63,013 bases of DNA from NCBI GenBank assembly GCA_900317635.1, contig ONHN01000008.1, forward strand, positions 2,583-65,595, in the 5' to 3' direction. Source of the stretch: an uncultured Prevotellaceae bacterium. Its GTDB lineage: Bacteria; Bacteroidota; Bacteroidia; Bacteroidales; Bacteroidaceae. A model generated the notes under the pieces. It had not been told where the DNA came from. It made no database searches and was given only the letters and a program-made list of their open reading frames with translations. Position numbers and translations under genes: made by a program. Shown here piece after piece: positions 17,058-25,493 of this stretch (its first letter is position 1; every line of letters begins with the position of its first letter).

Positions 17058-20000
17058 GTGTCTCGTTCCTCACTTTTCCCCGCTATGCTCCTGCTTGCTG
17101 CCACCGCTGTGGCGGCTCGAGGTGTGTTGCCCTTAGTTAAAGGGGAACATAAGGCGAAGGAAGTGAGTGAGGCTAAGGTGCAGGCCGAAAATACCACAGC
17201 GCGTAACAGCAAAACTGTCGACGCGCTACACAATATTAATATTGTATCCTCCGATGAGGCACAGGTGCCCTTAGCCTCGGCAGACACCATCCTCTTTCCC
17301 GTGAAGAAAACCACGCCGCAGAGTGAAGACGGCGACCACCCTGGACGCATCGACTTGAAAGACCCTGAGAACCTGAAGACGGGCGTATTCTACGACGACC
17401 GCACAGGGACGTATCGCTTCGGCACGAAGGTGGGTGAGAACTTTGTGGAAACTCCCTTCTTTATGTCGCCCGAAGACTATCAGAACTGGAGCGTGCGGCG
17501 CGAGATGCAGAAGTACTACAATAAGAAAAACCGTGAAGAGGCACAATCAAAGGGCAAGCAGAAGTTCGACTTCACCGACATGAAGTTCGACTTGGGGCCT
17601 GCCAACAAGATATTCGGCCCGGGCGGCGTTCGCATCAAGACGCAAGGTTCGGCAGAGCTGAAGCTGGGTGCCAACATGCGTTCGGTTGACAACCCTTCGC
17701 TCTCCGAGCGCAACCGCAATGTGTTTGGCTTTGACTTTGACGAGAAAATCAACATCAGCGTCAGTGCTAAGGTGGGCGACAAGATGGGGATGGACTTCAA
17801 CTACAACTCCGACGCAACGTTCAGTTTTGATGCGCAGAAGCTCAAACTGAGTTATGCGGGCAAAGAGGACGAAATCATTAAGCTCATTGAAGGCGGCAAC
17901 GTGTCGATGCCCTCGAACAATAGCCTTGTGCGCGGTGCGTCATCGCTCTTCGGTATTCGCACCGACTTGCAGTTTGGCAAACTGAAGCTGCAAACCATCA
18001 TTGCACAAAAGAAGAGTTCTACACAAAGCGTGCAGAGCAGCGGCGGCGTGCAACTCTCCAACTACGAATTCAGTGCCCATGACTACGACGAAAACCGCCA
18101 CTTCTTCCTTGCCCACTTCTTCCGCGACCATTACGACGAGAACATGTCGCAGCTGCCCAACGTGTTGAGCGGTATAGAGATAAACCGCATAGAGGTCTGG
18201 GTGACGAACAAGACGGGGCAATCGTCCAACACGCGCAACATCGTGGCTTTTACCGACCTGGGCGAATATAGCCACATCAGCAACCCTGTTTGGAGCGCAT
18301 CGGGTTCGCAGAATCCGGCCAATATGTCCAATACGCTCTATAGCTCTGTCACGCCCCTGACCGATGCGCGCGACATTTCGCTGACAACGCCCACCCTCGA
18401 CGGTGCTGGCCTCGTGGGCGGTAAGGACTACGAGAAACTCGAGAACGCTCGCCTGCTTAGCTCATCGGAATATACGGTGAACAAATCGTTAGGCTACATT
18501 AGCTTGCGTTCCACCTTACAGACGGACCAGGTGTTAGCCGTGGCCTACGAATACACCTATCGCGGCACAACCTACCAGGTGGGTGAATTCAGCACCGACC
18601 AACGCGACAACACGCAGGCGCTCTTCGTGAAATCGCTGAAAAACACAGCTGGTACACCCACGCAGGGAAACTGGGACTTGATGATGAAAAACGTCTATTC
18701 CCTCGGTGCGTCCTCTGTGCAAAAAGAGAAGTTCCGCCTCGACGTTAAGTTCCTTTCCGACACCAGCGGCGTATATCTCTCCTACCTGCCCGAACCTACG
18801 CTGAAAGACAAAATCCTTATTCAGCTTTTAGGCCTCGACCGCTTGGACAATAACAACAAGCGCAACCCCAACGCATACTTCGACTTCGTGCCTGGCTACA
18901 CTATCGACACGCAGAGTGGGCGCGTCTTCTTCACCACCGTAGAGCCCTTTGGCGCCTATCTGCGTAAGGTGATTGGTAACGATGAGATTGCCGACCGCTA
19001 TGTCTTCGAAGAGCTTTACGACTCAACGAAGACCATAGCTAAGCAGATAGCCGAAAAAGATAAGTTTCAAATCACGGGTCAGTATAAGGCCTCCCGCGAA
19101 GACGAAATCAGCCTCGGCGCATCCAACGTGCCGCGCGGTTCTGTAGTTGTGACCGCTGCTGGCGTTGAGCTGACAGAAGGTTCAGACTATACCGTCGATT
19201 ACAACAGCGGTATTGTCCACATCCTCAACAAGAGCCTGCTCGATGCCCACACCGACATCAAGGTGAGCTTGGAGAGCGATACGGAATATGGCATGCAACG
19301 CAAGACGCTGCTCGGCTTGAACTTCGAGTACGATTTCTCAAAATCGTTCCAAATAGGCGGTACGCTGATGCACTTAGGCGAAAAACCGCTTACAACGAAA
19401 GTCTCAATGGGTAGCGAAGCACTGAACAATACCATTTGGGGCTTGAACCTATCGTGGAAGAAGGAAAGCCAATGGCTAACGAACGTGCTCGACAAGTTGC
19501 CCCTGCTTAGTGCCACAGAGCCTTCCAGCATCAACTTTAGTGCCGAGTTCGCACAGCTCATTGCAGGCAAGAACAAAGGGGCGCAAGGCAATGCCTCCTA
19601 TATTGACGACTTCGAAACCGCTACGGGTGACATCGACATCAGCAACCCGAAGGAATGGACCATCAGTTCCGTGCCCTCCATGTTTGCCGAAGCAAGCAAG
19701 ACGAACGATGAAAGCTATGGCTATAACCGTGCCCTGCTGGCTTGGTACTACGTTGATCCGCTCTTCACGCGTCGTAACTCCGCACTCACGCCAGGCCACA
19801 TCAAGGGTGACCTCGAACAACTTTCCGACCCCGACGTGCGTGAGGTTTACATGACCGAACTCTTCCCCAATAAACAAATCAACTATAAAGAGAGCAATAC
19901 GCTCAACGTCTTCAACCTTGCATTCTATCCGAACGAGCGTGGCCCCTACAACCTCGACCGCAACATCGACGCCCAGGGACATCTGCTCCAGCCGCAAAAG

Positions 20001-23000
20001 CGTTGGGGCGGCTTGCAGCGCAAGATTGACCAAAACGACTTCATCACAGCCAACATCGAGTATATCGAATTCTGGATGATGGATCCCTTCATCAAGGCGC
20101 GCGAGCAAGGTACGACTTTTAGTGGCGACCTATACTTCAACCTTGGCGAAGTGTCGGAGGACATCCTTAAGGACGGCAAGAAATTCTACGAAAGTGGACT
20201 GCCCATTGACGGAGACGCTTCGCTCTATACCGAAACATTCTGGGGGCGTGTGCCCAATCAAAACAGCGTTACGTATGCGTTCAATACATCCAGCGGGTCA
20301 CGCGACCGTCAGGACGTAGGCTTCAACGGATTGAGTTCTGAAGAGGAACGCAGCTTCGGCATCTATCAGCAATACCTCGCCGATGTACGTCCCATACTGA
20401 ACGATAGTGCCTATACAGCTGCCGAGGCCTCCCCATCGGCTGACCGCTACCACTATTTCCGTGGTTCAGACTACGACGAGCGGCAACTCTCCATCCTTGA
20501 ACGCTATAAATACATCAACAACCCCAACGGCAATAGCGCCGAGGCCGACAGTTCGCCTGAAAACTACAGCACGGCCTACAAAACTACGCCCGACGTAGAA
20601 GATACGAACCAAGACTTCACCCTCAACGAGTATGAGAAATACTATCAGTACCACGTGCGCATAAGCCCCGAGGAAATGCAGGTGGGCCGTAACTACATTG
20701 TCGATACGCGCACCGCCTATCCCAAGTTGCGCAATGGCGAACAAGGGCCCGTCAACTGGTACCTCTTCCGCATACCCGTCAATAGCTACGAAAAGAATGT
20801 GGGCAACATTGCCGACTTCTCCAGCATCCGCTTCCTACGTATGTTTATGACAGGCTTCGAACGCCCCGTTGTCCTGCGTTTGGCAACGTTCAACCTCGTC
20901 AGTGGCGAATGGCGCCCCTACGAGCAGAGCCTCTATATCGGAAAGACGGCAGCGCAGAGCGGAACGCTTGAGCCTAACAGCGTCAGCTTCGAAGAGAACA
21001 ACGAAAAACTGCCCGTCAACTACGTCATTCCTCCCGGCATCAGTCGCGTAGTGGACTATGGTAACGAGCAAATCCTCGAAAACAACGAGCAGGCTCTCTC
21101 GCTCGTGGTGAAAGACCTCGTTTCGGGCGAAGCACGTGCCGTCTATAAAAACACTACGCTCGACCTGCGTCGTTATAAGCACCTTCAGATGTTTGGCCAC
21201 GCCAACTCCCTTGAAGGACGTGACGAGGTGGAGAACGGACAGACCAGCCTCTTTATCCGTCTCGGTTCCGACTATAAGAGCAACTTCTACGAATACGAAA
21301 TACCGCTTGAGGTAACGCCCGCGGGACACTATGCCAACTCGCAGTCGGGGGCACGTGCCGTATGGCCCGAAAGCAATATGCTTGACATCGACCTTGACCT
21401 GCTCACCACCATCAAGCGAAACCGCAACCGACAGAAGAGTCTCGGACTGGCTTCCTACGGACAGCTCTATTCTGAGTATGACCCAGACAAGCCAGCCAAC
21501 AAGGTCAGCGTGATGGGTAATCCTACGCTTGGCGAAATACGCACTATTATGATTGGTGTGCGCAACAACTCACGCCGCGTGCAGAACGTAGAAGTGTGGG
21601 CTAACGAGCTCCGCCTGCAGCAGTTCTCTAACAAAGGCGGCCTGGGGGCAAAAGCCAACCTTAACATCAAACTTTCCGACGTGGCAACCGTCGATTTGCA
21701 AGGCCACCTCGAGACCGAAGGCTTCGGAGGTTTGGAGGAGGGCGTAAGCCAACGCCGCAACGACAACCTCTATCAGTTCAGCGTTACCACCAACGTACAG
21801 CTCGGACGCTTCCTGCCTGAAAAAGTCAAGCTCAACGCACCGCTCTACTATAGCTACAGCAAAGAGAAGATTGTGCCGCAATACAATCCGCTCGACTCCG
21901 ACATGTCGATGGAGGATGCCCTCGACGGCCTCACTACCGATGCCGAGAAAGATTCGCTTCGCGCCATTGCCGACCGCGTGGTCGTTTCGAAGAACTTCTC
22001 GCTCACGGGCATACGCTTCAATATCTCCACCAAAGGCACACCCATGCCCTACGACCCCGCCAACTTCACCTTTGGCTACTCCCACTCTTCGCGCCACACC
22101 TCGGGCGAGACCACCGTTTGGGAGAAAGACCTAAACTGGAAGTGGAGCTTCGCTTATGCCTATTCGCCCAACTTCCCCGCCTTCGAACCTTTCAAGAAAA
22201 TGAAGTCGAAGAGCAAGTGGCTCAAAATATTGAAAGAGTTCGGACTGAATTACGCGCCACAAAGCATAGCGTTCAACTCCGACATCACACGTTCCTACTA
22301 CGAACTGCAAGAGCGCGACATGGAGAACCTCGAAAACCGCTCTCTGCCACTGACGTGGAACAGCGACTTCCTCTGGAACCGCTCCTTCCAACTGCGCTGG
22401 GACCTGACGAAGAACCTCCACGCCAGCTTCCAAAGTGGTACGAACGCCGAGGTGGAACAACCCTACACAGCTATCAACAAGGACCTCTTCCCCGACGATT
22501 ACAGTGCTTGGAAAGATAGCATCTGGCGCAGCATCAAACATTTCGGAACGCCGCTTTCCTACGCGCAAGCCTTCGATGCCTCGTGGAAATTGCCTCTCAA
22601 CAAGATACCCCTTTTCGACTGGCTTACAGCAGACGTTTCTTACAAGTCAAGCTATAACTGGACGCGCGGTGCCGACCTCGACGATGGCACCTCATTAGGT
22701 AACGTTATCTCCAACAGCCGCGATATAACGGGTAATGCGCGACTGAACCTTGAAACACTCTACAATCACGTGCCGTTCCTGAAAGAAACGAACAAGAAGT
22801 TTGCTTCACGCAGCACGTCGAAGAAAACCAATAAAAAGGAAGACGAAAAGAAACGTTTTGAGAAGGAAATCACCCTCCAGGCCGACACAACTATAACCTT
22901 GCAACACAACCAGCGCTCGAAGAAACTGCGCGTAACGGCCATCAATAGTGCTGGTCAGCGCGTCAAGTTGCGTTACAAGGTGCTCGACCAAAACCGCATC

Positions 23001-24566
23001 CTCATCCTTAACCAAGACACCACAAAACTCAAGATAACCATCGCTCCTAAGATGCGAACGGAAGACACACCGCTCTACAAGGCAGCGCAGTATGTCACAC
23101 GTTTCCTTATGATGGTTCGCAACGTCAGCGTCAACTACTCCAACAAGTTTAATATGTCCATCCCTGGCTTCTTGCCACAAGTGGGCGATATATTCGGACA
23201 ACGTTCAGGCGGCGGCCACTTGGCTCCAGGCGTGGGCTTTGCCTTTGGTATGGAAGGCGAAGGATACATCAAGAAAGCTGCCGAAAGAGGATGGCTCCTC
23301 ATGAGCGACAGCATTATCACACCCGCCGTTACCAACTCAACCGAAGATTTCCAATTCCGCGCCACGCTCGAACCTTTCCGCGACTTTAAGATAGACCTCA
23401 CTGCTTCGCGCAACGTCAATCGTGCAAAAAACATACAATATATGTATGCGGGTATGCCTAAGACTCAGACAGGTTCGTTCACACAGACAACCATCTCCTT
23501 CGGTACAGCTTTCGAGGGAATTGGTAGTGCTGAGAAAGGCTATCCCAGCAAAGCGTTTGAGAAGTTCGTTGGTAGTTTGGAAACCTATCGGCAGCGCGTA
23601 GAAGCGCAGTATGCGCAGGCGGCCGCCGATGGTATCTATAATCCTGAAATCTCACCCGTCAGCAAGTATAGTGCCGACGTTATGGTGCCCGCTTTCCTGA
23701 ATGCTTACACGATGGGAGGCAGTGGGAAACTCGATATTTTCCCTTCGCTTTCGCGCATACTGCCCAACTGGACTATCTCCTATGGCGGTCTGGCGCGTTT
23801 GAATGGGATGAAAAATATATTCAAGAGTTTCAACCTGAACCATGCCTACAAGAGCATCTACAACGTAGGTTCCTACAACACCTTCACCTCTTGGCAAGAA
23901 TACATTGGCGGCCTCGGCTTTATCGCAGACGTGACGACAGGCCAACCCCAGCCCTCGTCTATGTTCGACGTTTCAACAGTGAGCATCAACGAGTCGTTCT
24001 CGCCGCTCTTCGGTATCGACATGACGTTTAAGAACAACCTTACCGCTAAGGTCGAATATCGCAAAACGCGCGTGCTGACGCTCTCCATGACCAACCTGCA
24101 AATCAACGAAACTCGTTCCAACGACTTCGTTATCGGTGTTGGTTACAAAATTGCCGACTTCAAACTGGGAAGTTCCAAACGAGCCGTGCGCGAGCGCAAA
24201 GCCAAACCTTCACGCAAAAAAGGTGCCGCCGACGAAGAGGAGGAGGGAGAAAGCAATAGCAGCAAGCTAAGCGCTCGTCCCACAGGAGGTAAAAACCAAG
24301 TGAGCCACGACCTCAACATTCGTTTCGACATCTCCTTCCGCAATCAAGCAACGCTCAATCGCGACATACAAACCCTGCTCACGCAAGCAACCAACGGCAA
24401 TAAAGCGGTGCAGTGCAGCTTCTCGGCCGACTACACCATATCGCGCTACCTCACGCTCACACTCTACTACGACCGACAAATGAACAAGCCGCTACTGACC
24501 AGCAGCAGCTATCCCACCACTACACAAGACTTCGGCGTAAGTCTGAAGTTCTCGCTCAATCATTAA
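17058..24566 (+). CDS. sprA: SprA, outer membrane translocon of the type IX secretion system
   Basis: A 2502-residue protein, the size expected for SprA/Sov (roughly 2300-2500). It starts with GTG at 17058 and a signal peptide (MSRSSLFPAMLLLAATAVAARG); an ATG at 17085 would cut into the hydrophobic segment. Recognisable stretches include 'FDFTDMKFDLGPANKIFGPGG', 'SVSAKVGDKMGMDFNYNSDATFSFDAQ', 'NLSWKKESQWLTNVLDKLP', 'SYIDDFETATGDID' and the C-terminal barrel strands. In Flavobacterium and Porphyromonas this protein is the giant outer membrane barrel through which type IX cargo passes. A Lys/Glu-rich linker (about residues 2385-2415) lies near the C-terminus. It follows ruvA and ends at a strong terminator. 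Its presence implies a functional type IX system elsewhere in the genome. Confidence 0.95.
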   Translation: MSRSSLFPAMLLLAATAVAARGVLPLVKGEHKAKEVSEAKVQAENTTARNSKTVDALHNINIVSSDEAQVPLASADTILFPVKKTTPQSEDGDHPGRIDLKDPENLKTGVFYDDRTGTYRFGTKVGENFVETPFFMSPEDYQNWSVRREMQKYYNKKNREEAQSKGKQKFDFTDMKFDLGPANKIFGPGGVRIKTQGSAELKLGANMRSVDNPSLSERNRNVFGFDFDEKINISVSAKVGDKMGMDFNYNSDATFSFDAQKLKLSYAGKEDEIIKLIEGGNVSMPSNNSLVRGASSLFGIRTDLQFGKLKLQTIIAQKKSSTQSVQSSGGVQLSNYEFSAHDYDENRHFFLAHFFRDHYDENMSQLPNVLSGIEINRIEVWVTNKTGQSSNTRNIVAFTDLGEYSHISNPVWSASGSQNPANMSNTLYSSVTPLTDARDISLTTPTLDGAGLVGGKDYEKLENARLLSSSEYTVNKSLGYISLRSTLQTDQVLAVAYEYTYRGTTYQVGEFSTDQRDNTQALFVKSLKNTAGTPTQGNWDLMMKNVYSLGASSVQKEKFRLDVKFLSDTSGVYLSYLPEPTLKDKILIQLLGLDRLDNNNKRNPNAYFDFVPGYTIDTQSGRVFFTTVEPFGAYLRKVIGNDEIADRYVFEELYDSTKTIAKQIAEKDKFQITGQYKASREDEISLGASNVPRGSVVVTAAGVELTEGSDYTVDYNSGIVHILNKSLLDAHTDIKVSLESDTEYGMQRKTLLGLNFEYDFSKSFQIGGTLMHLGEKPLTTKVSMGSEALNNTIWGLNLSWKKESQWLTNVLDKLPLLSATEPSSINFSAEFAQLIAGKNKGAQGNASYIDDFETATGDIDISNPKEWTISSVPSMFAEASKTNDESYGYNRALLAWYYVDPLFTRRNSALTPGHIKGDLEQLSDPDVREVYMTELFPNKQINYKESNTLNVFNLAFYPNERGPYNLDRNIDAQGHLLQPQKRWGGLQRKIDQNDFITANIEYIEFWMMDPFIKAREQGTTFSGDLYFNLGEVSEDILKDGKKFYESGLPIDGDASLYTETFWGRVPNQNSVTYAFNTSSGSRDRQDVGFNGLSSEEERSFGIYQQYLADVRPILNDSAYTAAEASPSADRYHYFRGSDYDERQLSILERYKYINNPNGNSAEADSSPENYSTAYKTTPDVEDTNQDFTLNEYEKYYQYHVRISPEEMQVGRNYIVDTRTAYPKLRNGEQGPVNWYLFRIPVNSYEKNVGNIADFSSIRFLRMFMTGFERPVVLRLATFNLVSGEWRPYEQSLYIGKTAAQSGTLEPNSVSFEENNEKLPVNYVIPPGISRVVDYGNEQILENNEQALSLVVKDLVSGEARAVYKNTTLDLRRYKHLQMFGHANSLEGRDEVENGQTSLFIRLGSDYKSNFYEYEIPLEVTPAGHYANSQSGARAVWPESNMLDIDLDLLTTIKRNRNRQKSLGLASYGQLYSEYDPDKPANKVSVMGNPTLGEIRTIMIGVRNNSRRVQNVEVWANELRLQQFSNKGGLGAKANLNIKLSDVATVDLQGHLETEGFGGLEEGVSQRRNDNLYQFSVTTNVQLGRFLPEKVKLNAPLYYSYSKEKIVPQYNPLDSDMSMEDALDGLTTDAEKDSLRAIADRVVVSKNFSLTGIRFNISTKGTPMPYDPANFTFGYSHSSRHTSGETTVWEKDLNWKWSFAYAYSPNFPAFEPFKKMKSKSKWLKILKEFGLNYAPQSIAFNSDITRSYYELQERDMENLENRSLPLTWNSDFLWNRSFQLRWDLTKNLHASFQSGTNAEVEQPYTAINKDLFPDDYSAWKDSIWRSIKHFGTPLSYAQAFDASWKLPLNKIPLFDWLTADVSYKSSYNWTRGADLDDGTSLGNVISNSRDITGNARLNLETLYNHVPFLKETNKKFASRSTSKKTNKKEDEKKRFEKEITLQADTTITLQHNQRSKKLRVTAINSAGQRVKLRYKVLDQNRILILNQDTTKLKITIAPKMRTEDTPLYKAAQYVTRFLMMVRNVSVNYSNKFNMSIPGFLPQVGDIFGQRSGGGHLAPGVGFAFGMEGEGYIKKAAERGWLLMSDSIITPAVTNSTEDFQFRATLEPFRDFKIDLTASRNVNRAKNIQYMYAGMPKTQTGSFTQTTISFGTAFEGIGSAEKGYPSKAFEKFVGSLETYRQRVEAQYAQAAADGIYNPEISPVSKYSADVMVPAFLNAYTMGGSGKLDIFPSLSRILPNWTISYGGLARLNGMKNIFKSFNLNHAYKSIYNVGSYNTFTSWQEYIGGLGFIADVTTGQPQPSSMFDVSTVSINESFSPLFGIDMTFKNNLTAKVEYRKTRVLTLSMTNLQINETRSNDFVIGVGYKIADFKLGSSKRAVRERKAKPSRKKGAADEEEEGESNSSKLSARPTGGKNQVSHDLNIRFDISFRNQATLNRDIQTLLTQATNGNKAVQCSFSADYTISRYLTLTLYYDRQMNKPLLTSSSYPTTTQDFGVSLKFSLNH

Positions 24567-24599
24567 GGGAAAGTTCTGCGACGAAGCGAAGTGACATAA

Positions 24600-24639
24600 A
24601 CAAGCACGGTGAATAGTGACTACTATCAACCGTGCTTGT
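24600..24639 (+). terminator. Intrinsic terminator of sprA
   Basis: Stem ACAAGCACGGT (24600-24610) pairs perfectly with ACCGTGCTTGT (24629-24639). An inner ATAGT/ACTAT stem extends the hairpin inside the loop. It begins 33 bp after the sprA stop. Confidence 0.85.
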
Positions 24640-24647
24640 CTTGTATA

Positions 24648-24712
24648 TTGCGTTGCCAACGCGACATACTCATTGTAGGCGTAGCCCCCTGGAACCGCAA
24701 CCACCTCGCCCG
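24648..24712 (-). repeat. Diverged reverse copy of the window-start 47-bp repeat, beside a short palindrome
   Basis: Read on the minus strand it contains GCGGGCGAGG, then TTCCAGGGGGCTACGCC and ACAATG, matching the repeat at 1-143 in order. The adjacent GCGTTG-c-CAACGC (24650-24662) resembles the palindrome at 11205-11223. The 293-bp gap after sprA holds only this and the terminator. Confidence 0.6.
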
Positions 24713-24859
24713 CATCATATATGGGACGCAACCGTCTCGCTTGCGGAATAAATAGGTACGCAGGCGGTCCGCTGGAAGAAATATCTGCATTGCCTCAACA
24801 CAAACCTCATACTCCATGAAGAGCATAAAGCGCGCAGGAAAGCATTGTTGAAGCGATTA

Positions 24860-25093
24860 TCAGGGGATGTCCCGACCCTTACTGGGGTCAAGGTCGGCCA
24901 ATAAAATGCCTAAGCCTGCCGCGCAAACAAGAGCTGCAATAAAAAATATTGCGCAGGTATCGCCCGACAAACCAAACGCAGTGCCAGTCGCAGCAAGTAA
25001 AATGCCTAATACGACTCCGCATCCTAAGCAGCCAAAGCAGCCTTGATAGCGTTCGCGCGTTTCTTTTATTTTCTCTTCTTCTTCGTCTTTCAT
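24860..25093 (-). CDS. Small predicted membrane protein, 77 residues
   Basis: An unrecognised protein. The N-terminus is highly charged (MKDEEEEKIKETRERYQ). A Cys/Gly stretch (GCFGCLGCG, about 18-26) and two hydrophobic segments (about 27-42 and 47-66) with a short Asp/Cys-containing turn follow, and the tail is polar. The composition and helix layout look like a real small membrane protein rather than a shadow frame, and no competing gene overlaps. It lies 91 bp downstream of the tRNA-Lys terminator on the same strand. No promoter was recognised. Function is unknown. Confidence 0.5.
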   Translation of the reverse strand: MKDEEEEKIKETRERYQGCFGCLGCGVVLGILLAATGTAFGLSGDTCAIFFIAALVCAAGLGILLADLDPSKGRDIP

Positions 25094-25150
25094 AAAGCAA
25101 TTAGATTAGTTGACACAGCAAAAATAGCTCTTTTTTATGACAATATAAAA

Positions 25151-25181
25151 AATGAAGGCACTGAATTTCAGTGTCTTCATT
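25151..25181 (-). terminator. Intrinsic terminator of tRNA-Lys
   Basis: Stem AATGAAGGCACTGA/TCAGTGTCTTCATT (13 of 14 pairs Watson-Crick, one wobble) with a 3-nt loop is followed on the minus strand by TTTTATATTG. It starts two bases past the tRNA 3' end. Confidence 0.85.
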
Positions 25182-25183
25182 AG

Positions 25184-25259
25184 TGGTACACCCTCAGGGG
25201 CTCGAACCCTGGACCCACTGATTAAGAGTCAGTTGCTCTACCAACTGAGCTAAGGGTGC
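25184..25259 (-). tRNA. tRNA-Lys(CTT)
   Basis: A 76-nt cloverleaf on the minus strand. The acceptor 5' strand is GCACCCT, the D loop contains AGCTCAGTTGGTAGAGC, the anticodon loop is CTCTTAA (anticodon CTT), the T loop is GGTTCGAGCC, and the 3' CCA is encoded in the DNA. G1 pairs with T72 as a wobble. Confidence 0.95.
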
Positions 25260-25296
25260 AACGCTTGCAAAACGCTTCATTTTTCGTTTGCGAGTG

Positions 25297-25328
25297 CAAA
25301 GTTAGGCTTTCTCTTAAAACCTACCAAA
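25297..25328 (-). promoter_or_regulatory. Promoter of tRNA-Lys
   Basis: On the minus strand, TTTG (25328-25325), a spacer of exactly 20 bp and TAACTTTG (25304-25297) match the Bacteroidota consensus TTTG-N19..21-TAnnTTTG at every fixed position. It lies 38 bp before the tRNA 5' end. Confidence 0.85.
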
Positions 25329-25493
25329 CTTTTTCAGCACTTTTTCAAAACTTTTTTCGCTTAAGTATGCAGGAATAGCTTCCTGAGTAGGGCTACAGCG
25401 TTGATGTTCGCTTCTGTATGTAAGTAATAGCGTGGCCACTTCGCAAGTAATGGAAGTGGCCACGCTCTATAGTTTAGGAGTTGCGCGAGCCTA

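Noticed and set aside
24626-24826. A 66-codon open frame on the minus strand after sprA
   Set aside because: It runs through the diverged 47-bp repeat and palindrome, has low complexity, and lacks a promoter.
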